From Psychrobium sp. MM17-31 (lineage in GTDB: Bacteria; Pseudomonadota; Gammaproteobacteria; Enterobacterales; Psychrobiaceae), in NCBI RefSeq assembly GCF_022347785.1, contig NZ_JAKRGA010000007.1, positions 1 through 64,000 on the forward strand: a DNA stretch of 64,000 nucleotides, read 5' to 3'. Positions 1 to 8,076 of this stretch are shown one piece after another. The notes under the pieces were generated by a model that had not been told where the DNA came from, did not search any database, and was given only the letters and a program-made list of their open reading frames with translations. The translations under genes and the position numbers were made by a program. Numbering within the stretch: position 1 is the first letter of the stretch; every line of letters begins with the position of its first letter.

Positions 1-115
1 TTGGTAACCATAGCAAGTTGGTCCCACCTGATCCCATTCCGAACTCAGTAGTGAAACGACTTAGCGCCGATGGTAGTGTGGGGCTTCCCCATGTGAGAGT
101 AGGACATTGCCAAAC
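1..115 (+). rRNA. rrf: 5S ribosomal RNA (5' end at or just before the window edge)
   Basis: The stretch has typical gammaproteobacterial 5S blocks: the GGTCCCACCTGATCCCATTC helix/loop, CCGAACTCAG, and GAGAGTAGGACATTGCC near the 3' end. The first bases (TTGGTAA) pair with TTGCCAA at 107-113 to form helix I, so the gene starts at about base 1 and may lack a few 5' bases. A strong terminator follows, so this is the end of an rRNA operon whose 16S and 23S genes lie to the left, outside the window. Confidence 0.96.
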
Positions 116-128
116 ACCTATTTAGAGG

Positions 129-160
129 AAAGCCCCAGCATTGATTGCGGGGGCTTTTTT
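129..160 (+). terminator. Rho-independent terminator of the rRNA operon
   Basis: A stem (AAAGCCCC, A bulge, GCA / TGC, G, GGGGCTTT) with a five-base loop is followed by TTTTTT, 13 bases after the 5S gene. Confidence 0.9.
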
Positions 161-277
161 CGTTTCTGCGTGTGAATTAATTATCTAGATACATTTGAAA
201 TCATCGTATGGGCGGAGGCTTTGCTCTAAAGCGCTACCGCGCTGTTCCTGCTCCCGACGTTCCCCCGTTGCTACGCA

Positions 278-552
278 GGGCTTCCCCAACACAGCTTATG
301 TTTGTTGCGATGCACTGCGTGCAACGGACTAACATCGCCTTTGATGCTTGTTGCGTCGAACCTTGTTCGACGGACTGCGGCTCAAGAGAGTAGGACACCG
401 CTTTTTCGCATTTCGATAATTGTTCCATGCGTTATTCTACCTACATCCCTGTAGGCACCTGCGTTCGCGGTATTAGTGCATCTCGGTAATGGTCTCCATG
501 ATTGCTCTACCTCCTGAATCCCTTCAGTCGAATACACGTCATTGCCAAACAC
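278..552 (+). repeat. Scattered, ordered fragments of a 5S rRNA 3' half
   Basis: Three exact matches to the 5S gene upstream occur in the same order and strand. GGGCTTCCCCA at 278-288 equals 5S bases 81-91. GAGAGTAGGACA at 386-397 equals 95-106. CATTGCCAAACAC at 540-552 equals 105-117. Together they rebuild almost all of the 5S 3' tail, interrupted by about 97 and 142 bases of hairpin-rich sequence. The first insert contains CGTCGAA-CCTTG-TTCGACG and GTTGC...GCAAC inverted repeats. Inference: a decayed tandem 5S copy invaded by small palindromic repeats, or repeated shuffling at this locus. Confidence 0.6.
408..527. repeat. Two degenerate direct repeats about 70 bases apart
   Basis: Bases 408-457 and 478-527 align with few differences: both start GCAT.TCG.TAAT, pass through CCATG, and share TCTACCT followed by ATCCCT. 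Neither codes for anything obvious. They lie inside the second spacer between the 5S fragments and resemble short intergenic repeats common in marine gammaproteobacteria. Confidence 0.6.
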
Positions 553-781
553 TTTTTTTGTTTCTGGCTATGTGTAAAAAACATCCAAAGTGCTAATGTT
601 GTCTTTTTATGAGTTCGAATAGTCTATTTAAGTTGTTGAAATAAAATCATTATTTTATTGTCATTTCTTTCCTGTAATCTTTTTGTTAAACAAATTGTAT
701 TGAGGGCTTGTGTTCTTTAATATGTCCCCCATATCTATTTTCAGATACACAATAAATATAAAAGATTTAGGAATTTAATAA

Positions 782-1489
782 ATGACTTCTCCAATGAAAG
801 CATTGAATGCTACTGAACACAAAAATGTAAAAATTAAAAAAGAATTACACATTGAAGGCACGAAAAACCAACAGGTTCTACCATTATTAGTTCATGAATT
901 CGCTAAAGCGGGTTCTGCAATGCCAGTTATCTTTATTCGTCCAAGCGAAGAAGATAAAAAAGTAGTACAGCCTGCAGCTCTTCTTGGTTTGAAGCCAGAA
1001 GAAAACTTATTTTACAGTGAAGGTAAATGGGTTGGTGATTATCTACCTGCGGTAGTTACTCATCATCCATTTGCGATGGTACCTACACAAGGTGAAGAAA
1101 ACCGCTTACAAATGCTTATCAACGAAAGCAGCCCTCTTGTGAATGAAGAGGAAGGTGACGCATTGTTTGAAGGTGAAGAGCAATCTGAATACCTTAAAAA
1201 ACGCATGGAAACACTGTCTAATTACTTCGGTAGCATGCAGATCACTCGTGAATTTTGTGATTACCTAGTTGAAAAAGATTTATTAGTTGAGCAAACGCTA
1301 ACTGTAGAAATCAACGGTGAAAAAGTTCAGTTAAACGGCTTGTTATTAGTCGACGAGAAAAAACTAAATGAGATGTCAGACGAAGATCATTTAGAATTAC
1401 GTAAGCGTGGTTATTTAGGTCCTATCTTTGCACACCTAGGTTCATTACATCATGCGAACAAACTAGCTAAGTTACGTGCTGAAGCGTAA
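782..1489 (+). CDS. SapC-family protein
   Basis: The 235-residue product matches the SapC family (named from Campylobacter S-layer locus proteins) in length and layout: an early LVHEFAKAGS segment, the VIFIRPSEEDKKVVQPAALLG block, and a GKWVGDYLPAVVTHHPFAM block. It has no signal peptide or membrane segment, so it is probably cytoplasmic. In marine proteobacteria such genes often sit beside TonB-dependent receptors for sugars, as here (convergent with the receptor at 1607-4663). The molecular function is unknown; a link to glycan uptake is inference from context. An AGGA lies nine bases before the ATG. Confidence 0.85.
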   Translation: MTSPMKALNATEHKNVKIKKELHIEGTKNQQVLPLLVHEFAKAGSAMPVIFIRPSEEDKKVVQPAALLGLKPEENLFYSEGKWVGDYLPAVVTHHPFAMVPTQGEENRLQMLINESSPLVNEEEGDALFEGEEQSEYLKKRMETLSNYFGSMQITREFCDYLVEKDLLVEQTLTVEINGEKVQLNGLLLVDEKKLNEMSDEDHLELRKRGYLGPIFAHLGSLHHANKLAKLRAEA

Positions 1490-1510
1490 TTTCCAGTTTA
1501 AGTGATAAAG

Positions 1511-1540
1511 AAAAGGCCTTACATTGTAAGGCCTTTTTTA
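1511..1540 (+). terminator. Rho-independent terminator after the sapC-like gene
   Basis: The perfect stem AAGGCCTTAC / GTAAGGCCTT has a three-base loop and a T6 tail, about 20 bases after the stop codon. The A run on the other side means it could also act on the opposite strand. Confidence 0.88.
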
Positions 1541-1606
1541 TTGGGGCAATATATGTTCGTTAGTATATGATGAAGTGTCGACTTTGTTCGAAACGCAGAT
1601 TGCTGG

Positions 1607-4600
1607 CTAGAAATTGATGCGAGCCCCTAGTGTCCAACGCGCCTCATAGATGTTTTGGAATGCTTTTTGTGACCTAAACTCCAGATAGGTTTGTTGGTAT
1701 TCTTCAAGAATATTTGAGCCATTAACGTACACACTAATCTCGTCGTCGACTTTGTAACTAAAGTTAACGTCAAGTTGCGAGTAAGTGTCTTGGTATAGTG
1801 ATTGACCACCAACTGCACCAACTGTGCCTTGTGTAATCAGGCGTGGGCTAATTGAGTTCCAAGCTAGACGTGTAGAAAATGGCTCTTGCTCGTACCACAG
1901 TACTAAGTTGTATGTATCTTCTGACATACCAACGAATGGTAAGTCGTTACCGTGAACATCTTTAGCATCTTGCTTGCTATCGTTGTATGTGTAGTTAACG
2001 TCTAGACCCATGTTGCTAAGTACTGGTACATCGATGAAGTCAGAAAATGCTAATTTACCACCAACTTCGTAACCTTGTACGCTGCCTCCATTACCTTGAA
2101 CCTGTGTTGTAAATGGCCATGGACCACGATGGATTCCATCGGCATCTGGCTCATCAATCATTACAGTCCCGCGCTCGGTAAAGCTTTCGATGTCGATCTT
2201 GAAAGTCGATAAGAAAAATACAGATTCTGCATGTGGATACCATTCGGCTGACAGTGATATATTTTTAGAGCGCCATGGTTTTAGTTTTGGATTTCCTGTT
2301 AGAGTACCATTAACAACGCGTAAGCAATCACAGTCTGTGTTATTTACACGGCCAATAGTTTTACCGCCTCCCCATTGTGCAAGATTTAGCGCTTGCATAT
2401 TTTTTGAGTAAGCACCACGTAGCACTACTTCGTCAGTTGCTTGAATAGCAATGTTTAACGATGGTAGATAATCAGCGTAGCTACGCTCTGTAACTTCATC
2501 ACCCGTGTCAGGGCCTAAACCACTGTGTGGTAGAGAAGCACCCACTAGGTTCTGCTTAACGTATAGATCTGTTTCTACAACTTTTAGACCCGCGTTACCG
2601 CTAACGATACCGTGTTCGAAGTTAACTTGCGTGAAGAAAGTAGTCTCTTGCAGTTTAACGTCGTATGAAGCGCCACCGTTTTCTGTGCGTTGTACGTTAC
2701 CAAAGGTATCTAAGTGGAACTGACGAGGATCATCGAAGTTGCTTGGGTCGATTGCCCACATACCTGGGATGCCAGTAACTGCGCCAAAGTTAGTTTGGAA
2801 TGACACGTCAGTGTGTTGATCAAGACGAGTTGGACCTAATATTGTGTAAGGAACCCAATCACCAGCTTTAAGGTCGCCAACATCTTCTGTGAGGTATTCA
2901 CCAGCAGCTGGGTTGCCTTCACAGCCTGCAGTATCCATGAACTGATCCACGGCTTTCCACTGGGCGATATCACAACCGTCACCAAAGTTTGACGTGTAGG
3001 TGAACTGATCGTGATCTACGCTACGCTCCATCACACGTGCACCAAAGTCGATGCTAGTGATGTAATCGTTATCTTCTAGTGCGTAATTCCAACGTGTGCT
3101 GAATGTATCGATAGTACCTTCGTCATCGGTGTTGCCCTCTGAAGAGAACGCGCCAATGTGGTATGAATTGATATCGGCCATGTAAGCTGCAACGCTTTGC
3201 GGGCCTGCGCAACCATTAACGATTTGATCGAAACCGCTAAAGATTGGATGCTCACCTGACGCGTCGTAAGATAAGGTAAAGATGTCTTCGATGCCGCCTG
3301 GTGAGAAGTCAGCATAACAGCCGCCCTTGTCACCAACGACAGTTTCACCATTAGTACAGTTTGCACCTTGAGTGAACTGACCTGGGCCTGTCACTAATGT
3401 GCCGCGGTCGATACTTAAGATATCGCCTTCACCGTAACCGTGACGCATGCTAGCTGTTGCTTTCGCGCGAGTCATACGAACCTGACCAGTAAGAGCACCA
3501 CCGTTGTTGTAGTTCAGTTCAAGGTTATAGTTTTCAGACGTCTCAGTGTTGTTGTTAACCTGAGTAAAGGTTTGTAGACGGTAAGACTGCATTTTGAATG
3601 AGTTAATGCCAGCCCATACGTTACCATCTGGATCGGTGAATGAATCACCTGTAAAGCCTGCATCATTTGGATAAGCGTATTCGTTAAAGCTGTTCCAGCG
3701 GTTGTTTTGTGACAAACCTTGACGACGGTTAAAGCGCTCTTGATCAGTGTAGAAAGCATCAAGTACAACTTCGAAACCTTCGCCTAAGTCACCTTGTAGT
3801 GTCAATTGGAAAGCGTCGCGATTACGCTCTTCTTCTTTGTTAAATGCTGAAAAACCTTGTGGTACAACGTGACGAGTTTCTTCGCCGCGTGAGTTAGCAC
3901 CCCAAGTGTGGTTGTTATTTGCTGCGCCGATACCACCGTTTTCTGACGTATCGAAGTAACCGTTGTAGTCAGTGGCTAGGTTAGCTTCTGATGTTACGGC
4001 TGAAAATAAAACACCGAATTTTTCGCCGTTGTAAGCTACTAAACCGTTAAGTGTTGGATCGGTTTCTTTGCTGATTGAACCTTTAGTTAGTTCACCACCT
4101 AGACCGAAAGTGTAACCATTATCCATATCAAATGGACGGCGTGTCTTTAGATCGATAGAACCAGAAATACCAGCGGCACTGCGTTTTGCTTGCGCTGATT
4201 TAAATACGTCTACACCTGAGAAAAGTTGTGCTGGAAGGTTGCCGTAGTCAGCACCAGATGAGTCGATTGTTGTCGCACTTAAGAACACTTCACCATTCAT
4301 GGTTGTGTCTACTTGTGGTAAACCACGGATCGCAATAACACCACCTTCACCAGCAGTACGAGTAACTTGTACACCAGTAATACGTTGCAGGGAATCGGCG
4401 ATAGTTACATCAGGAAGTTTACCAATGTCTTCAGCAGTGATGCCGTCTACTTGTGATGCTGCAAAGCGTTTTGTATTGATACTTGCTTTACTACTTGCAC
4501 GAATACCGCTGACCTGAATAATTTCGATGTTGGCTTCGGCTTCTTCTTTACTTTTGTCTTCTTCAGCAATCGCAGGAGTGGAGATTCCGCCCATTGCTAA

Positions 4601-4663
4601 AGCTATACTGGTTGCCAATAAGCGCTTGTTGAATTTTATACCCGACACCAACGTCCCTTCCAT
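1607..4663 (-). CDS. TonB-dependent outer-membrane receptor (Xanthomonas/Caulobacter type, probable carbohydrate uptake)
   Basis: The protein has a signal peptide (FNKRLLATSIALAMG, cut after AIA), a plug starting IEIIQVSGIRAS, the plug motif GITAEDIGKLPDVTIADSLQ and RITGVQV, IAIRGLP, and a long beta-barrel ending in the terminal aromatic NF. This pattern fits the TonB-Xanth-Caul subfamily, usually sugar or oligosaccharide importers. It is divergent from an MFS sugar transporter, so the pair may form an outer/inner membrane uptake route; the substrate is unknown. Start choice is uncertain: the ATG at 4663 has no Shine-Dalgarno (SD) site, whereas GGAAGGGA just inside would serve TTG 4651 or GTG 4648, which give a more usual signal peptide. 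Confidence 0.93.
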   Translation of the reverse strand: MEGTLVSGIKFNKRLLATSIALAMGGISTPAIAEEDKSKEEAEANIEIIQVSGIRASSKASINTKRFAASQVDGITAEDIGKLPDVTIADSLQRITGVQVTRTAGEGGVIAIRGLPQVDTTMNGEVFLSATTIDSSGADYGNLPAQLFSGVDVFKSAQAKRSAAGISGSIDLKTRRPFDMDNGYTFGLGGELTKGSISKETDPTLNGLVAYNGEKFGVLFSAVTSEANLATDYNGYFDTSENGGIGAANNNHTWGANSRGEETRHVVPQGFSAFNKEEERNRDAFQLTLQGDLGEGFEVVLDAFYTDQERFNRRQGLSQNNRWNSFNEYAYPNDAGFTGDSFTDPDGNVWAGINSFKMQSYRLQTFTQVNNNTETSENYNLELNYNNGGALTGQVRMTRAKATASMRHGYGEGDILSIDRGTLVTGPGQFTQGANCTNGETVVGDKGGCYADFSPGGIEDIFTLSYDASGEHPIFSGFDQIVNGCAGPQSVAAYMADINSYHIGAFSSEGNTDDEGTIDTFSTRWNYALEDNDYITSIDFGARVMERSVDHDQFTYTSNFGDGCDIAQWKAVDQFMDTAGCEGNPAAGEYLTEDVGDLKAGDWVPYTILGPTRLDQHTDVSFQTNFGAVTGIPGMWAIDPSNFDDPRQFHLDTFGNVQRTENGGASYDVKLQETTFFTQVNFEHGIVSGNAGLKVVETDLYVKQNLVGASLPHSGLGPDTGDEVTERSYADYLPSLNIAIQATDEVVLRGAYSKNMQALNLAQWGGGKTIGRVNNTDCDCLRVVNGTLTGNPKLKPWRSKNISLSAEWYPHAESVFFLSTFKIDIESFTERGTVMIDEPDADGIHRGPWPFTTQVQGNGGSVQGYEVGGKLAFSDFIDVPVLSNMGLDVNYTYNDSKQDAKDVHGNDLPFVGMSEDTYNLVLWYEQEPFSTRLAWNSISPRLITQGTVGAVGGQSLYQDTYSQLDVNFSYKVDDEISVYVNGSNILEEYQQTYLEFRSQKAFQNIYEARWTLGARINF

Positions 4664-4906
4664 TTGTTTTTGTAATGTGTTCTGAGATCAAAGTAATAGC
4701 CTAAATGTAGACGAATATTTTTAGTTGCATCGGACAAATTCATTAATAAATTGAATAGCGCAACTTTTTCACGTAAAAAGAGGCAACTTCCTTGTTGCTG
4801 TTTCGCTTACCGTTATTATTGGCATTGATAACAATTGGCAGGTGACTCAGTTGTGGATTGGTGGAGAGCCACATAAATTATAATAATTATAGGTCTTGGA
4901 GGCTTC

Positions 4907-6226
4907 ATGAATACTGCGGTATCGACAAGCAAACCTAACCGATCGACAGTTATGCCGATGGTTATTATTGGTGTGCTGTTTTTTATTTTTGGTTTTGTAA
5001 CTTGGCTTAACGGATCGTTAATTCCGTTTTTAAAAATTGTATGTGAACTCAACGAATTCCAAGCGCTATTTGTTACTTTTGCATTCTATATCGCCTATAC
5101 GGTGATGGCGTTTCCAATGTCGTTTATCCTTAATAAAACCGGATATAAAAACGGTATGGCGATTGGTTTAGGTATTATGGTGGTTGGTTCGCTCGCCTTT
5201 ATCCCAGCGGCACAAAGCGCTAACTACGCTATCTTTTTGATTGCATTGTTTATTTTAGGAGCAGGTCTAACAATTCTACAAACTGCTTCAAATCCTTACT
5301 TGGTAAAAATTGGTCCTGAAGAAAGCGCAGCGATGCGTATTTCAATTATGGGTATAATTAACAAAACCGCAGGCGTTGTTGTGCCGGCGGTTTTTACTGT
5401 GCTGATTTTAGCTGACATGGGAGATGTTTCGGAGCAAGCTGTTGCCGCTATGGCAGAAGAGCAGCGTCAAGCGACGATTACTGAATTGTCGAACAAGCTA
5501 GTAGTGCCATATATTTACATGGCAATTGCGTTAGCATTTTTGATTGCATTAGTGAAATTTTCCTCGTTACCTGAATTAGATTTAGAGTCTGAAGCGAGTG
5601 ACAGCGATGAAAAAGGCAGCGTATTTGCTTTCCCACAAGTGGTATTGGGGGCTATTGCACTATTTGCTTATGTGGGCGTTGAAGTCATTGCTGGCGATAC
5701 CATAGGTCTTTATGGTTCTGGGTTAGGTGTTGCAAACTTTGCAGCATTAACTTCTTACACCATGATGTTTATGGTGTTTGGTTATATTATCGGTGTTACT
5801 TGTATTCCGCGATTTATCTCGCAGCAACAAGCGCTTATAGGTTCTGCAATCGCGGGTTCACTGTGTATTGTTGGCGTTGTCTTTGGCTCACAAACATCAA
5901 CCGCTATTGCCGATGTACTTTGGGGTTGGACTGGAATAAGTGTAGTGCCTGATTCGGTAACCTTTGTTGCATTGATGGGCTTGGCGCATGCCTTGGTCTG
6001 GCCATCGGTTTGGCCACTGGCACTTGATGGTATGGGTAAGTTCACCTCACAAGCGTCAGCGTTATTGATTATGGGGATTTCAGGTGGCGCTATTTTACCG
6101 CTGGTTTTCGGCAAAGTAGCGCATGTGATGAATGATACTCAAGTCGCTTATTGGGTTGGCTTACCTTGTTATCTATTCATTTTGTTCTACGCCTTAAAAG
6201 GCCACAAAATGAAATCATGGAAATAA
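4907..6226 (+). CDS. MFS sugar transporter, FucP/GluP-like
   Basis: The 439-residue protein has about 12 hydrophobic segments. It starts VIIGVLFFIFGFVTWLNGSL, the signature of the fucose/glucose-galactose permease branch of the MFS, and contains QTASNPYLVKIGP, also typical of that branch. It should be an inner-membrane sugar:H+ or Na+ symporter. A GGAGG lies just before the ATG. It is divergent from the TBDR at 1607-4663, which fits a coordinated sugar-uptake unit; no regulator of the LacI type is adjacent. It overlaps the end of oxyR by 12 bases in convergent orientation. Exact sugar specificity cannot be told. Confidence 0.9.
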   Translation: MNTAVSTSKPNRSTVMPMVIIGVLFFIFGFVTWLNGSLIPFLKIVCELNEFQALFVTFAFYIAYTVMAFPMSFILNKTGYKNGMAIGLGIMVVGSLAFIPAAQSANYAIFLIALFILGAGLTILQTASNPYLVKIGPEESAAMRISIMGIINKTAGVVVPAVFTVLILADMGDVSEQAVAAMAEEQRQATITELSNKLVVPYIYMAIALAFLIALVKFSSLPELDLESEASDSDEKGSVFAFPQVVLGAIALFAYVGVEVIAGDTIGLYGSGLGVANFAALTSYTMMFMVFGYIIGVTCIPRFISQQQALIGSAIAGSLCIVGVVFGSQTSTAIADVLWGWTGISVVPDSVTFVALMGLAHALVWPSVWPLALDGMGKFTSQASALLIMGISGGAILPLVFGKVAHVMNDTQVAYWVGLPCYLFILFYALKGHKMKSWK

Positions 6227-7114
6227 AGGCTTAGCCGCTTCACGAATGACACTGACGATTTTTCTTACGCAGTGCATTCGCGAATAATTTGGTCTAATGA
6301 CTAATGAAATTTTGCGAGTCGGTTGTGGCTCGCTAAATGGCAAATAAGCAATCGTATTATTGGTGTTTATTTGTGTTGTGGCTAACGCTGGTAACAGCGT
6401 GATGCCTGCGCCACTGGCGACCATGTGGCGCAGTGTTTCTAAACTTGTTGCTTGAAAACTGGTATCTTCTTTAGCGCCCGCTGAGAAACAATATCCCATC
6501 GCTTGATCTTTCAAACAATGCCCATCTTCTAACGTCAGTATTTTATACTCGTGCAAGTGATGTAATGATAAATCTTGTTGCGTCGTCAACGGGTGCTCGC
6601 TCGGAGCGGCCAACACTAACGGCTCGTCAAACAAGTCGTAACATTCAAATTTATCCATTTCTTCTAGATACGGTAGCACTAACACATCGAGCTTGCCCTC
6701 ATCGAGTTTTTGCAGCAAAACCTTGGTTTGATTTTCGTGTAATAAGAATTGCACTTTTGGCAGCTCACTCGATAGCGCAGGCATGATGTGGGGGAGCAAA
6801 TAAGGCGCTAGTGTTGGGATCAAACCCATGTGTATATCGCCGGCGAGAGGATCGAGTAAATCTTTGGCTTGGCGCTCAAAATCTTGAGCCGCATTCAACA
6901 CTTTGCGTGCATCAATCACCAACTTTTCACCCGCAGGCGTTAACATCACATTGTGACGATGGCGCTCTACTAACTGCAATCCAAGTTGTTCTTCTAGCTT
7001 CATGAGTTGACCACTAAGCGTCGGTTGGCTGACATAGCATGCACTGGCGGCTTTACCAAAATGTCTGTGTTGCTCTATGGCATCGAGGTATTCAAGATCG
7101 CGTAGTTTTATCAT
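6215..7114 (-). CDS. oxyR: Hydrogen peroxide-sensing LysR-type regulator OxyR
   Basis: The 299-residue protein has an N-terminal winged helix-turn-helix (RDLEYLDAIEQHRHFGKAA, SQPTLSGQLMKLE) and a LysR effector domain. The redox centre is clear: LEDGHCLKDQAMGYCF carries Cys200 and Cys209, matching the E. coli Cys199/Cys208 disulfide pair, followed by the OxyR-typical TSLETLRHMVASGAGITLLP. Oxidation by peroxide forms the disulfide and activates catalase and peroxiredoxin genes. No catalase, ahp or dps gene lies in this window, so its targets are elsewhere. Confidence 0.96.
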   Translation of the reverse strand: MIKLRDLEYLDAIEQHRHFGKAASACYVSQPTLSGQLMKLEEQLGLQLVERHRHNVMLTPAGEKLVIDARKVLNAAQDFERQAKDLLDPLAGDIHMGLIPTLAPYLLPHIMPALSSELPKVQFLLHENQTKVLLQKLDEGKLDVLVLPYLEEMDKFECYDLFDEPLVLAAPSEHPLTTQQDLSLHHLHEYKILTLEDGHCLKDQAMGYCFSAGAKEDTSFQATSLETLRHMVASGAGITLLPALATTQINTNNTIAYLPFSEPQPTRKISLVIRPNYSRMHCVRKIVSVIREAAKPLFP

Positions 7115-7271
7115 CGTTACTCACTATTTAAATCGAATTTATGATTTGTTAAATCTATAGTAATTGAATTATAGATAATTGCTCAACACAAATTGTAACA
7201 GGACAACACTTGGGCTTTTTGTAAAAACTCGCTAGCTTAAAATATATTCCTCGTTTATGGAGCGCAATCTT

Positions 7272-7826
7272 ATGCCATTGCCCGTGATACTCGCAGGCGC
7301 CGTTGTCGGTGCCGTGCTTGCCCATGATAATCAGAAGTCCTTTTTGCGATCCCTCGATAACGATCGTCGTAATCCATTAAGGCCCGATCTCGGACGAGAG
7401 CCTTCAGAGGTGCTACCGAGTCCAAAACACGTCGCATTGGTTCCAGGCAGTATAGTTTGTTGCGAGGTATATGAAGCCTTTATTCACACTGGCGTGGTGA
7501 TCGATGATGAGACCATTGTAGAGCTTCATGGCAGTGGTTTGATAAGGGCTGTGTCGAAAAAACGCTTCTTGGCAGATCGCAGTGGTAGTCATATTTTTGC
7601 CGCCTGTGATCGACAAGGCATTCCCTTAACCTTTAGTCGAATGATAGACAGCGCATCACAAGATATTTTTAACTTTTACAATTACGATTTACTCAAAGCA
7701 AATTGTTACCGACATACGTGGCGTTGGCTGACTGGCGAAGATATTGCGCTCGAGCGCTTTGCCGAATTTAATAAAAAACTTAGCCAAAAAGCTGGCTCTG
7801 AAATTTATTGGGACGTTGTTGTTTAG
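7272..7826 (+). CDS. LRAT/NlpC-P60-like domain protein (putative papain-fold hydrolase or acyltransferase)
   Basis: Not a family with an established role. The 184-residue product begins with a hydrophobic stretch (VILAGAVVGAVLA), then has a PGSIVCCEVYEAFIHTGVVI block, VELHGSG, and NCYRHTWRWLTG. The order His72, (His86), then Cys145 in an NC.....W segment is that of permuted NlpC/P60 proteins of the LRAT type, which use a His...Cys pair for acyl transfer or amide/ester cleavage. The hydrophobic N-terminus suggests membrane tethering. The ATG at 7272 is preferred over 7257 because GGAG lies nine bases before it. It is divergent from oxyR and stands alone. Confidence 0.6.
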   Translation: MPLPVILAGAVVGAVLAHDNQKSFLRSLDNDRRNPLRPDLGREPSEVLPSPKHVALVPGSIVCCEVYEAFIHTGVVIDDETIVELHGSGLIRAVSKKRFLADRSGSHIFAACDRQGIPLTFSRMIDSASQDIFNFYNYDLLKANCYRHTWRWLTGEDIALERFAEFNKKLSQKAGSEIYWDVVV

Positions 7827-8076
7827 CGATTAATTTTCGTTTTTACTGTTGAATTTAACATTTTTTTAACGTACAAGTTTATATATGCATTGGCTATTTC
7901 GCCGGAAATCATCGTCTTTTATTAGTATTTCCATGCAAATATATGATTTTTTCTAGCATATAACAAAACAACTGTTTATATGTTAACTAAATGTTATGTA
8001 GCATGATGTTGTTAAAAGGTGAATATACACCGAACTTTATTTTTATTTCTCACTTGAGAATAACAAGGAACAACGT

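Larger units (their letters stand above)
161..781. other. Non-coding region between the rRNA operon and the sapC-like gene
   Basis: No convincing gene is present. Short ORFs on both strands at 208-428 have no recognisable product and overlap hairpin-rich repeats. Bases 278-552 hold pieces of a 5S 3' half and degenerate direct repeats (separate entries). Bases 553-781 are AT-rich and presumably carry the promoter of the gene at 782; no clear -35/-10 pair was assigned. Confidence 0.7.

Noticed and set aside
208-428. Two overlapping short ORFs on opposite strands after the rRNA operon
   Set aside because: No SD site, no recognisable protein, and they overlap palindromic repeats and 5S fragments.
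7881-7944. Inverted repeats ATATATGCA/TGCAAATATAT and GGAAAT/ATTTCC before the TBDR at 8077
   Set aside because: They are not concentric and do not match a Fur box; probably AT-rich chance symmetry.
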